From positions 198,300 to 262,299 of the forward strand of contig JAJZVA010000003.1 of assembly GCA_021845905.1 (NCBI GenBank): a DNA stretch of 64,000 nucleotides. Direction: 5' to 3'. This stretch comes from Pseudomonadota bacterium. GTDB taxonomy: Bacteria; Pseudomonadota; Alphaproteobacteria; Micavibrionales; UBA2020. The position numbers and the translations under genes are program-made. The notes beneath the pieces were generated by a model, which was not told where the DNA came from, did no database searches, and saw only the letters and a list, made by a program, of their open reading frames with translations. Of the stretch, positions 8,595 to 16,688 are shown in pieces (position 1 is the stretch's first letter; every line of letters starts with the position of its first letter).

Positions 8595-9614
8595 TTACTT
8601 TTCTTCTTCATCTTTCTTCCGTTTCCGTTTTTTAGGCGCAGGCAACGATTTAACCGTCCTGTCAAAATCACTCACCATTTTTGCGTCTTGAATCTTGCGG
8701 TATTTATCAAATTCGCGTTGGGCGTGTTCCTTTGCTTTTTCAGCCGTCACAGTGCCAGCGTTGTGCAGAATGTCTTTATCGTTCAATTCAAGAAAGCCGT
8801 GCAGCTTGGTAATCCATGCCTGCATGGTCATGGGCTTGTGGTTTCTCGCCTGTTCCTCCGCAAAGGAAAGATACGGGTCAACGATACGATGCAGCGCGCC
8901 TATTTCATCTTCCGTCAGGTAGTTCTTGGCGATAACGGCATCCGTGCGCTTCGGCTTCTTGCCCTTGAATGAAGTCATGCCCATAAGGGGCTTTTTCGCA
9001 TCCGCGCGATTGACAATCATTTCCGCCGCCGTCATGCCGTGAATGGCATAGTGAAACTTGTTCTGCACGGTGGCGAAAAAGTTTTGCGTCAGCGGGTGGT
9101 TTTTATCGTAGTCGATACTGGTCGCGTAAATGTCCGTGATTTTCTGATAGAAACGGCGCTCCGATACGCGAATGGCGCGGACGCGCTCGACAAGTTCATC
9201 GAAATAATCGTCTTCCGTGCCTTTTTCGAGCCGTTCATCGTCCAGAACAAAGCCTTTGACTATGTATTCCTTCAGGCGCTCGGTCGCCCAGCGGCGAAAC
9301 TGCACGCCACGGTGAGAACGGACGCGATAGCCCACGGCCAGAATCATATCGAGATTATAATACTTTAGCAGTCTTTCAACATTTCTTAGCCCCTCCTGCC
9401 GGACTTGTAAGTAATCCTTACAAGTTGCCTCAAGGGTCAATTCTCTGTCCTGATATATGGATTTTATGTGCTGAGTAATGTTTTGAGGGGTGGTCTGGAA
9501 TAGCTCCGCAATCTGCGCCTGCGTCAACCATACCGTGCCGTCCTGCAATAGCGTCTGGATACGGGTCTCCCCGTCCTCGGTCTGGTAAAGGATGATTTCT
9601 GAGCGATTCTCCAT
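8595..9614 (-). CDS. rhuM: RhuM-family protein
   Basis: A 339-residue member of the virulence RhuM family, first noted on a Salmonella pathogenicity island and frequent on islands and near defence or toxin genes. The N-terminal half is conserved: IILYQTEDGETRIQ, VWLTQAQIAELFQTT, and GYRVRSHRGVQFRRWAT, followed by a long helical region and a Lys-rich tail. The biochemical role of the family is unsettled. The start at 9614 is supported by conservation from the first residues, yet it lies 185 bases inside the integrase reading frame, an unusually long overlap. Confidence 0.88.
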   Translation of the reverse strand: MENRSEIILYQTEDGETRIQTLLQDGTVWLTQAQIAELFQTTPQNITQHIKSIYQDRELTLEATCKDYLQVRQEGLRNVERLLKYYNLDMILAVGYRVRSHRGVQFRRWATERLKEYIVKGFVLDDERLEKGTEDDYFDELVERVRAIRVSERRFYQKITDIYATSIDYDKNHPLTQNFFATVQNKFHYAIHGMTAAEMIVNRADAKKPLMGMTSFKGKKPKRTDAVIAKNYLTEDEIGALHRIVDPYLSFAEEQARNHKPMTMQAWITKLHGFLELNDKDILHNAGTVTAEKAKEHAQREFDKYRKIQDAKMVSDFDRTVKSLPAPKKRKRKKDEEEK

Positions 9615-10902
9615 GGCCGATTTTAGCTTTTTCCCCTATGGATACAACTTTTTTATCCGGCTTATGCCCGAAGCTGGGCAGGAAGTTTTTAACGGCATTG
9701 GCCAGCGTCTTGTCGCACAGGTGCGCGTAGTGGCGGGATGTAATGCGGGTATCGGCATGCCCTAGCAGCTTGGAAATGGTCAGCAGGTCGGCTCCGGCCT
9801 GCGCCAGCAGGGACGCATAGGTATGGCGCAATTCGTGAAAGCCGATAGCAGGCGTTATCTTCGCCGCCGCGCATGCGGCCTGCAAAAACCTTACATGATG
9901 GTTTCTGCCCCAAGGCTTGCCGTCTTTCTTCAAAAACACGGTATCGCCGCCCTTTTTACCAGCGCACTGTGTTTTGAAAAAATCCAATCCGTCAGGCGAT
10001 AGCGGGATATGCCGCCCCTTGCCGCTTTTGGACGGCTGAATAAACACGCTGCCATTATCAAGGTTCACGTCCTTGGCCTTCAGGGTGGTCAGTTCCGTGT
10101 AACGCGCGCCAGTGAATACGCCAGCCTTCACAAGCTGCCGGAAATCTGCGTCACAGGCGTTAATCAGGCGCTTGCATTCGGCCTCGGTCAGAAAACGGGT
10201 TATCGGTTCGTCGGCGTTTTCAAACGGTTTCACCCGCCGCCATGCGGTATCGTCAGCCAGCAGTTCGTCTTGAAAAGCCTTGTTGAGTATTGCCTTCAGG
10301 ATGGTCAGGGAACGGTTGGCCGAAGATTTACGGGCGCGTTTCTCGGCCTCGGTCTTGGGTGCGCTCCTGAAGGCCAGCTTTTTGCCCTTGCCTGCGCGTT
10401 TGCGCGCGGGTGTCGCCGCCAGCTTGTTGAGCCATGCCTTAATCTCGGTGGTTTTCAATTCACTGGCCAGCTTGTCACCAAAGACGGGGATAATGTGGGC
10501 ATGCACATTGAGATAGGTTTCCTTGTATGCCTTCCGGTGGTCTTTAAACCATGCCAGATAATGCTCGGCGGCCTGCCGGACAGTCAGGGATTCGCGCAGC
10601 TTTGCAGTGGGGTCTTTAAGGAAATCAGCCGCCCAGCGTCTTGCCTTGTCCGTTGCGTCGAAATAGGTCAGGACTTTCTCGCCATCGGCATCCTTGTAAT
10701 CGTCGGCCTCTCCCAGCGGGGAATACTTGTACTTTCCCTTAATCCTTTGCCGCGCTTCCCACGTGCCATATCCGTCAGCGGTGCGCCTGTATCCCAAAGA
10801 CAGCCCCTTACCAGCAGAAACCCAGTGGCGCTCCCCGCCGATAGGAAGCTTTAGGCGGTTTGTTCTGTTTTCAAGCTTGGCGTTTCTCTTGTTCTGAGCC
10901 AT
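9430..10902 (-). CDS. int: Tyrosine recombinase / integrase of the element
   Basis: Site-specific recombinase that would integrate and excise the element at tRNA-Glu. An N-terminal arm-binding region is followed by a core-binding SAM-like domain (about 110-240) and the catalytic domain. The catalytic residues are visible: Arg in TGARYTEL, Lys in PSKSGKGRHIPL, the His-x-x-Arg box ELRHTYAS, His in LLGHAD and the Tyr nucleophile in SRHYAHL. The conserved part ends near residue 410. The remaining frame runs 185 bases into rhuM and is unlike a normal integrase tail, so the native stop may have been lost. The first ATG follows the right arm site closely. Confidence 0.93.
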   Translation of the reverse strand: MAQNKRNAKLENRTNRLKLPIGGERHWVSAGKGLSLGYRRTADGYGTWEARQRIKGKYKYSPLGEADDYKDADGEKVLTYFDATDKARRWAADFLKDPTAKLRESLTVRQAAEHYLAWFKDHRKAYKETYLNVHAHIIPVFGDKLASELKTTEIKAWLNKLAATPARKRAGKGKKLAFRSAPKTEAEKRARKSSANRSLTILKAILNKAFQDELLADDTAWRRVKPFENADEPITRFLTEAECKRLINACDADFRQLVKAGVFTGARYTELTTLKAKDVNLDNGSVFIQPSKSGKGRHIPLSPDGLDFFKTQCAGKKGGDTVFLKKDGKPWGRNHHVRFLQAACAAAKITPAIGFHELRHTYASLLAQAGADLLTISKLLGHADTRITSRHYAHLCDKTLANAVKNFLPSFGHKPDKKVVSIGEKAKIGHGESLRNHPLPDRGRGDPYPDAIAGRHGMVDAGADCGAIPDHPSKHYSAHKIHISGQRIDP

Positions 10903-10927
10903 GACAAAAACTCCTGCATAAAGTCCG

Positions 10928-10945
10928 TACGTAATCCGTACGTAA
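10928..10945. promoter_or_regulatory. Right arm-type site
   Basis: The 18-bp sequence TACGTAATCCGTACGTAA is identical to 5249-5266 near the left end. It stands between the integrase start and attR. Paired identical sites inside both ends of an integrase element are the expected layout for arm-type binding sites of the integrase or its excisionase. Binding is inferred. Confidence 0.65.
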
Positions 10946-11055
10946 CGGATGAGAATATACCCCTGTGGACTCCCAGATACAAGTATATACTTAAATTATT
11001 GATAAATAATGATACTGATTGTTTTTAGAAGTGTGTGAAAGTCTATTTTAAAACT

Positions 11056-11112
11056 CTTTCACAGATGTAACAGGGGTTCGAATCCCCTAGGGAACGCCAA
11101 TTATTTCAAAGA
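11056..11112 (+). repeat. attR: right copy of the 57-bp direct repeat
   Basis: This copy contains the tRNA-Glu 3' half only, without the 5' acceptor strand, so it is not a functional tRNA. It matches 5158-5214 with one mismatch. Similarity continues imperfectly for another 15 bases, to about 11127. Confidence 0.95.
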
Positions 11113-11230
11113 TTTAGTCGATTAAAAACGGCGCGGAAAAACGCCGTGCCAAACTGGTGCCAAACTAATGGCGCAAAAATGCCCCTTTTTATCGTGTCAA
11201 AAAACCCTCGCGCGCGTGCGCGCGTATTGT
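11113..11230. repeat. Remnant left arm of a second element
   Basis: Outside attR, 11183-11229 repeats the left-arm block 5285-5359 (CCCTTTTTATCGTGTC, then a CG tract and GTATTG). In place of the TACGTAATCCGTACG site there are two tandem GTGCCAAACT copies (11146-11155 and 11157-11166), one helical turn apart. This looks like the left end of a related element with a different integrase, integrated at the same tRNA and since deleted. The following stretch 11231-11475 shows no gene or clear motif. Confidence 0.6.
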
Positions 11231-11475
11231 TTCTCAAATGCCCCGCCAGCACGGGATAACTCTTTATTTTACTGTAAAAATTGGGACTGAGTGGTCGGCA
11301 TTTTGCCATTTTTAAATGGTAAAACCTGAATCTTTTCAATGGAGAAGCGAAATGACTGGTTGTTCTATCATGCGGAGACATTTTTGCAGACGCGCGTATC
11401 GTCTCAAAAAACAGCGACGCACAAACTAGGCGACCACTCGAGGAACTCGCACAAATTGAACAGAAAAGAGTATAA

Positions 11476-11835
11476 ATGACGACTGCAGAAAAAATTAAAC
11501 TTGCACTAACTCCCGCCCCCAAGGAAGGGAGTATTTCAAACCTTCAATTTCAGAAAGATCTAGGAGAATTCAGCAGTGCCGTTAAGGGGCTGGAAGCTGA
11601 AACATACGTTTATGACGCATTACACGCAGACGGCGGGTTAACTGGCGCCTTTACGACATTTATAGATCATCTTTTCCAGCCTGCCTTTTTTACCGCAATA
11701 GGCGCATATTTTGCTAAACGTGCAGGACGGAAAGTGCATCTAATAATAGAAGATGGCCAACAAAAAATTGAAATAACATCAGGAAATGTAGACGAGATAA
11801 TGGACATTTTAGAAACTATAAAAAAGAAGAAATAA
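11476..11835 (+). CDS. Hypothetical protein, 119 residues
   Basis: A small protein that I do not recognise with certainty. A long N-terminal helical part is followed by a hydrophobic stretch (FFTAIGAYFAKRAGRK), then a beta-hairpin and helix (VHLIIEDGQQKIEITSG, NVDEIMDILETI). This layout recalls the small constant components that accompany effectors in bacterial conflict systems (EACC1-type), but I cannot confirm it. It is AT-rich, sits in the remnant of the second element, and has no neighbouring effector, so it may be an orphan. Confidence 0.5.
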   Translation: MTTAEKIKLALTPAPKEGSISNLQFQKDLGEFSSAVKGLEAETYVYDALHADGGLTGAFTTFIDHLFQPAFFTAIGAYFAKRAGRKVHLIIEDGQQKIEITSGNVDEIMDILETIKKKK

Positions 11836-11887
11836 TATGAAGAAAAAAAATTATTGCTCTAACTTACGCATATGCCGTGCCGAAGAA

Positions 11888-12442
11888 TCAGCCTCCCGGA
11901 AAAGACTTTCTCAGCTCGCGCGCGCCCGCCCAGATATCATTCCATTGCCTCGCATAATCCGCCGCGATGCCGGAAACATTGTGCACCACCATCACATTCT
12001 CGGCGTTATCGTATTCCGCGGAATAGGTATAGTTGAAACTGCCCAGTTCCACGGTTGCGCCGTCGATGACCATGAACTTGTCGTGCATGAGATTGTATTG
12101 GCTGCTGACGCGCACCGGGATGCCGCGGGCGCTTAAAAAATTTTCAATGGGCCGGTTGTACTGGTTTTTGTCGCACACCACGCGCACGTCGACGCCGCGG
12201 TCATGCGCGGCGACCAGCGCGCGGGCGATCGGCTTCGATGTAAAGGAATAAGCGGCGACGAGAACGGACCTGCGCGCGTCGTATACCGCGCGCTCGACCA
12301 GACGCGACGCGCCGTCGCGCGGCGAGAAAGCGTCTTCTATGCGGATTTGCGCCGCGTGCGCGGGCAGAGGCGCGAAAACACCCGCCAGAAGAAAGAAAAC
12401 ATGCTTCATGCGTTGCTTTTTCTGCATGCCATGCATTTTCAA
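11888..12442 (-). CDS. Secreted PLD-superfamily nuclease with one HKD motif
   Basis: A 184-residue protein of the Nuc/EndA-like phospholipase D group. A signal peptide (MKHVFFLLAGVFAPLPAHA) implies export, and the ATG for it is at 12409, with the longer start at 12442 also open. One HxKx4D motif, HDKFMVIDG, is followed by GSFNYT, so two chains would form the active site as in the Nuc endonuclease. The preceding gene's stop overlaps the 12442 start by 4 bases, which favours coupling with it. Likely substrates are DNA or RNA in the periplasm. Confidence 0.85.
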   Translation of the reverse strand: MKMHGMQKKQRMKHVFFLLAGVFAPLPAHAAQIRIEDAFSPRDGASRLVERAVYDARRSVLVAAYSFTSKPIARALVAAHDRGVDVRVVCDKNQYNRPIENFLSARGIPVRVSSQYNLMHDKFMVIDGATVELGSFNYTYSAEYDNAENVMVVHNVSGIAADYARQWNDIWAGARELRKSFPGG

Positions 12443-13749
12443 GGTTGCGGCGGCTTCTTTTTGCGCCGGGGTTTTGGATCCTGCGTCTTTCCGTCCAGCG
12501 CGTCGCGAACGGCCTGCGGCATCGGCGGCGGCGTTGCGCCGGTATTGCGGTCTTCCTGATCATTCCGAAGCCACCAGTAGGCGAAAGCGGGGAGCGGTTT
12601 GGCATCGGGCGGGCAGAAATCGTCTTTCTTCGCGTCCGGCGCGGCATTATAAATGAGTAGCGTCAGACCGGATATCTCCATCATCTGCGGCACGACGCCA
12701 TTCAAACCGAGCGCCCGGCCTATGTCATCTTTCTTCATGGCGAAACGGGCGTGCAGTTCGGGATAGTCGCACAGGTCTGGCGTCACGGGAATGGCGTCGA
12801 TCAGCGCGGCAAGCTTGCGTCCTTCCGGCGTATCCTTGCGCGCTTTCACGACATATTCTCCGCCTTCGTAATCTCCCAAATCATAGGCCGCGGAGGGCGA
12901 AAGCGGCACCGGTTTTCCGGCGCTCCAGAGATCGACCTTCCCCGCCTTGCGCACGGACAGGAGCAAGGTCGGCTTTTCACCCGCGCAGTAACGATAGGGA
13001 ATGCTGATATTGATGTCTTCGCCCGCGGGCAGACGCGCCAGAATTTCCGGCTTTTGCCGCTCGACGATCGCTTCTATCGCATCGCGGGCGGCGTCGATGC
13101 GGTCTTGCCATTCCGCCTTGCGCGCCTTGAGATCTTCAACCGCGGCGAGACTGCGGCCTTCAGCGATAAAGCAGACGTTGTCGTTCTTGATGTAAGGAAA
13201 CGCCTTGCGCAAAGCGCTTTGCGATTTCGGCTCGTAGTCCGCCGGGGTCGCGATGCCTTGCTTCTCAATGCTCACCAGCGGCGCATTGCCAAGCCAGCCG
13301 CCGGCGAAAAGACGGTTGCCGGCCGCGTTCTCTTCCGCGTCGTTGAGCAACACGGCGTCGGCGGGGACAAAATGGCCACCCTTGTAGTCGACCGGCACGT
13401 ACATGAAATATTCCGGCTCTTTCCGTCCATCGCAAAAAATCTCCGGCGTGGCGGCATAGGCGCGCGGCAGCGATTGCACGCCCTGAAAAACCTGCACGGC
13501 GCGGGCCTTGAGCCCGGCCAGCTCCAGCACGTCCGGCGCTTCCGTTTCGAGACGCGCAATGAGGCTTTTATACAAAGCCTCCCAGCTCTTGCGGATATCG
13601 GTGGCAAACCCTTTGCGCAAGACCGGCACGGTTTGGAGCTCGCGCTCTAACTCTTTATCAAGCCGGAGAGCGGCTTCAAGGCTGCGTCCGGAGAGTTTAT
13701 AGACGATCATTTGGTTGTTTTTTGTTCTCATAATTATACCCAAATCCAT
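12439..13749 (-). CDS. Hypothetical protein, 430-436 residues, upstream of PLD nuclease
   Basis: I do not recognise this protein. It opens MIVYKLSGRSLEAALRLDKELERELQTVP and shows an alpha/beta body, a coiled stretch near 205-240 (AVEDLKARKAEWQDRIDAARD has helical heptads), and a Pro/Lys-rich tail ending KPRRKKKPPQP. There is no signal peptide. Starts at 13749 and 13731 are both in frame. It overlaps the exported nuclease by 4 bases, which suggests a functional pair, possibly immunity or substrate preparation, though this is only inferred from coupling. Confidence 0.6.
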   Translation of the reverse strand: MDLGIIMRTKNNQMIVYKLSGRSLEAALRLDKELERELQTVPVLRKGFATDIRKSWEALYKSLIARLETEAPDVLELAGLKARAVQVFQGVQSLPRAYAATPEIFCDGRKEPEYFMYVPVDYKGGHFVPADAVLLNDAEENAAGNRLFAGGWLGNAPLVSIEKQGIATPADYEPKSQSALRKAFPYIKNDNVCFIAEGRSLAAVEDLKARKAEWQDRIDAARDAIEAIVERQKPEILARLPAGEDINISIPYRYCAGEKPTLLLSVRKAGKVDLWSAGKPVPLSPSAAYDLGDYEGGEYVVKARKDTPEGRKLAALIDAIPVTPDLCDYPELHARFAMKKDDIGRALGLNGVVPQMMEISGLTLLIYNAAPDAKKDDFCPPDAKPLPAFAYWWLRNDQEDRNTGATPPPMPQAVRDALDGKTQDPKPRRKKKPPQP

Positions 13750-13971
13750 TGGGAGCCTTTTTTGATTTCATCGTGGCATGACTAATAACATTACATATGA
13801 TCACTGTCAAACAACCATAATGTGCAGGCCAGGTTTTGCTGGCGGCTGAATGTTTTCATAAGATAAGAACGCCAGCGCGCGAGACGGCAAGACGTGTTAT
13901 GCTTCGCTTATAGCGGGGATCATCCGCGTATATGAAAGCGGCGTTGCGCCCAATCCGGAGAGAGAATAAAA

Positions 13972-14715
13972 ATGAACGACGGCATAAATCCCCTTCCGGG
14001 CAGTGATGTCTTCGGCGACCGTCACCGGCAAGAGGCGCTGACGGAAAAAACAGAATCTGCTGTTCTGTTACTGCGTACGGCGGTCTCGGCGCACGCTCCC
14101 GCCGTTTTCGCCAACAGCCTTGGCGCGGAAGACATGGTTCTGACGGACCTGATCGCACGGGAGAAACTGGATATCGGCATCTTCTCCATCGACACGGGAC
14201 GCCTGCCGCCGGAAACCCATGATCTTCTGCATGCCGCGGGGCGGCATTACGGCCTCGCGATCCGCCTCTATGCGCCGCGCCACGACCTGCTCGAAGCCCA
14301 TGTCAATGCATCGGGCGTGAATTCCTTCTACCACTCCGTCGCGCTGCGCAAGGCCTGTTGCCATGTGCGCAAGGTCGAGCCTTTGCAGCGCGCGCTCGCG
14401 GGGAAAAAATCATGGGTCACGGGCCTGCGCGCGCAACAGGCGCTGACCCGCGCCGGACTTCCGGCGCGGCATTACGACGCGGCGAACGGCCTTGAAAAAT
14501 TCAATCCCCTGCACGACTGGGGCGAAAACGACGTATGGGATTATATCCGCAGTCGCAAAGTGCCCTACAACAGGCTGCATGACAGAAATTTTCCGAGCAT
14601 CGGCTGCGCGCCCTGCACCCGCGCCGTCGCGCAAGGAGAGGACATCCGCGCCGGACGATGGTGGTGGGAGGATCCGCAGAACAAGGAGTGCGGCCTCCAT
14701 CAGGAAACCGGCTGA
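13972..14715 (+). CDS. cysH: Adenylyl-sulfate (APS/PAPS) reductase
   Basis: Thioredoxin-dependent reduction of APS (or PAPS) to sulfite in assimilatory sulfate reduction. The PP-loop-type fold shows NSLGAEDMVL and FSIDTGRLPPET. The four iron-sulfur cysteines are present as CC in KACCHVRK and CxxC in GCAPCTRA, typical of the APS-using [4Fe-4S] class. The catalytic Cys lies in the C-terminal ECGLH motif. Length (247) is normal. It is preceded by AGAGAG (about 9 bases upstream). No other cys genes adjoin it. Confidence 0.94.
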   Translation: MNDGINPLPGSDVFGDRHRQEALTEKTESAVLLLRTAVSAHAPAVFANSLGAEDMVLTDLIAREKLDIGIFSIDTGRLPPETHDLLHAAGRHYGLAIRLYAPRHDLLEAHVNASGVNSFYHSVALRKACCHVRKVEPLQRALAGKKSWVTGLRAQQALTRAGLPARHYDAANGLEKFNPLHDWGENDVWDYIRSRKVPYNRLHDRNFPSIGCAPCTRAVAQGEDIRAGRWWWEDPQNKECGLHQETG

Positions 14716-14740
14716 TATTGAACCCCGCGCCCGCGCAAAT

Positions 14741-16048
14741 CTAGCGGCTTGCCGCCCGCGCCCCGCCGCCGGAAAACTTCTTTTGCGGCCTTTTGCCGAG
14801 CTTCGTTCCGTCTTTTTTAAAGCCGGATTTTCTGCGGCCGGATTTTTCAGGGGATACCTTCCGGGAACCGGAGCCGCTCCGCGCGGCGTTGTCATGACCA
14901 AATCTCTTGCGCTTGTTCTGCCCTTGCGGACGCTGGTTGCTTGAAGGGGCGGGCTTTCCTTCCGCGTCGGGATTCATCAGCTTGTGAATGGCATGCCACA
15001 GACGTCCGTCGGAAGGGGTGACGAACGCGATCGCGTTTCCTTCCGCGCCGTTGCGCGCCGTGCGGCCGATGCGGTGGATGTAATCCTCCGGGCATTGCGG
15101 CAGGTCGAAATTGATGACGTGTTCGATATGCGGAATGTCAAGCCCGCGCGCGGCGACGTCGGTCGCGACGAGAATGCGGTATCGCTTCTCGCGGAAGGCG
15201 CGGATGACGCGGTCGCGCTTGTTCTGGTTGAGGTTGCCGTGGATGGCGTCGGCCTTGAAATCCATCTTTTCCAGTTTCTCGGCCATGCGCTTGGCGCCGA
15301 ACTTGGTCTTTATGAAGACGATGATCGAGCCCTTGCGGTCGTAGAGCTGGCGGATCAGCTCGTCGTATTTCTCGCCTTCCTTGATGTGCAGCACTTCCTG
15401 CTTGATCGCCGCGACGGGCGCGACGGTCGAGCCGACGGAAACGCGCTGCGGATCGGTCTGGTAGCGGGCGGCGAGTTTCTCGATTTCCGCGGGAATGGTG
15501 GCGGAGAAGAGCAACGTCTGGCGCTGGCGCGGCATGTGTTTCAAAACCCGGTCGATCTGCACGCCGAAGCCCATGTCCAGCATCCTGTCAGTTTCATCGA
15601 GAACCAGGAAATCCGCCGCGGAAAGATCGAGCGTGCGCTGGTCGAGGTGGTCGTTGATGCGGCCCGGCGTGCCGACGATGATGCGCGGTCGCATTTTGAG
15701 CTGCTGCAGCTGCTTGTGCATCGAATCGCCTCCGATCAGCAAAGCGGTGCGGATGCGCATGCCCGCAAGCAACGGGTTCAGGGTGGAGAGCACCTGCGCC
15801 GCGAGCTCGCGCGTCGGCGTCATGATCAGCCCCACGCGCTTGGGATCGTCGAGAAGCTTCGCGATCATCGGCAGGCCGAACGCCGCTGTTTTCCCCGTGC
15901 CGGTCTGCGCGGAGCCGAGAACGTCGAACCCTTGCAACGCAAGCGGAATGGCGGCCTCCTGGATGGGGGTCGGGGTTTTGAAGCCGATGTGTTGAATAGC
16001 GGTCAGCAAAGGCGCCGGGAGTCCCAGCGCGCCGAATGTGGATGTCAT
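14741..16048 (-). CDS. DEAD-box RNA helicase, RhlE-like
   Basis: An ATP-dependent RNA helicase of about 435 residues. The Q motif (FGALGLPAPLLTAIQHIGF), AQTGTGKT (I), PTRELA (Ia), SATIP (III), and HIGRTAR (VI) are in order. Motif II reads VLDETD rather than DEAD, a Thr for Ala substitution seen directly. A basic, Gly/Ser/Arg-rich tail of about 60 residues follows, which would bind RNA non-specifically. The start at 16048 begins at the conserved Q-motif region. In-frame ATGs at 16066 and 16096 are possible. It faces cysH tail to tail. Confidence 0.92.
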   Translation of the reverse strand: MTSTFGALGLPAPLLTAIQHIGFKTPTPIQEAAIPLALQGFDVLGSAQTGTGKTAAFGLPMIAKLLDDPKRVGLIMTPTRELAAQVLSTLNPLLAGMRIRTALLIGGDSMHKQLQQLKMRPRIIVGTPGRINDHLDQRTLDLSAADFLVLDETDRMLDMGFGVQIDRVLKHMPRQRQTLLFSATIPAEIEKLAARYQTDPQRVSVGSTVAPVAAIKQEVLHIKEGEKYDELIRQLYDRKGSIIVFIKTKFGAKRMAEKLEKMDFKADAIHGNLNQNKRDRVIRAFREKRYRILVATDVAARGLDIPHIEHVINFDLPQCPEDYIHRIGRTARNGAEGNAIAFVTPSDGRLWHAIHKLMNPDAEGKPAPSSNQRPQGQNKRKRFGHDNAARSGSGSRKVSPEKSGRRKSGFKKDGTKLGKRPQKKFSGGGARAASR

Positions 16049-16334
16049 TGATTTATAGCCTTTCATTATCTCATTTCCGGCTCTGCCGGAAAGCATGTGT
16101 CGCCCGCGCCGGTTTCATGCCGCTTATGCAAGGCATGGCGACGCGGGATAAGCTCAAACCCTTTGACAAATGCTGGATAAAACAGGCCCCTTTATTCATT
16201 ATATTTATAAGCGGGGCGTGAAAGCGTAAGGCAAGAGTTCAGTCACTTGCGGACGAATATAGGCTTATTTTACAAAATGTCAAGAGAAAAAACGCAGACG
16301 CGCGCCCGCACCCTCTCTCAACCGCCGGACAGCA

Positions 16335-16688
16335 TCACATCAGGCCGGGTTGCGGCATCATGTTCTGGTTCATGTGGTACATCACCCACAGGGAGCCGAT
16401 CAGCGTGATGAAGACAAGAATGACCGTGAAAATAAGCGCCATCAGGCTCCAGCCGTTCTCCGACTTGGGGCTCATGTGCAGGAAGTACACCATGTGCACC
16501 ACAATCTGTGCAATGGCGAATGACACGATCAGGATCGTCGTCGTGACGGCGGCCGTCACATGATCCATGACCAGCCAGAAGGGAATGACCGTGAGGATGA
16601 CCGACAAAACAAAACCGGTCATGTAGCTTTTGAACGTGCCGTGATTTTGCCCCGAGGCGTGGTCCACGTCGTGCGCTTTTGAGCTCAT
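16335..16688 (-). CDS. cyoD: Cytochrome o ubiquinol oxidase subunit IV
   Basis: Small membrane subunit (117 residues) of the cytochrome bo3-type quinol oxidase. It has three membrane helices, with MSPKSENGW between the second and third, as in CyoD. The start at 16688 overlaps the cyoC stop by 4 bases. The longer open frame to 16769 adds non-family residues. It is last in the cyoABCD operon. No cyoE follows: the next 285 bases up to the helicase start hold no gene. Confidence 0.92.
   Translation of the reverse strand: MSSKAHDVDHASGQNHGTFKSYMTGFVLSVILTVIPFWLVMDHVTAAVTTTILIVSFAIAQIVVHMVYFLHMSPKSENGWSLMALIFTVILVFITLIGSLWVMYHMNQNMMPQPGLM

Larger units (their letters stand above)
5158..11112. mobile_element. 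Integrative element in tRNA-Glu, about 5.9 kb
   Basis: The element is bounded by a 57-bp tRNA-derived direct repeat, with a tyrosine integrase as the gene nearest the right end. All recognised genes are on the minus strand: integrase, RhuM, a secreted protein, an unknown 234-residue protein, an AlpA-like regulator, two further HTH proteins and small ORFs. Matching 18-bp sites (TACGTAATCCGTACGTAA) lie just inside both ends and are probably integrase arm sites. No structural phage genes, relaxase or conjugation genes are visible. This suggests a small satellite-like or mobilisable island that depends on a helper. Confidence 0.9.

Noticed and set aside
9614..10902. Integrase as a pseudogene because of its odd tail
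   Set aside because: All catalytic residues including the Tyr are in one frame; only the non-conserved tail is unusual.
11040..11100. A second tRNA-Glu gene at the right att site
   Set aside because: Only the 3' half is present. The 5' acceptor and D arm are missing.
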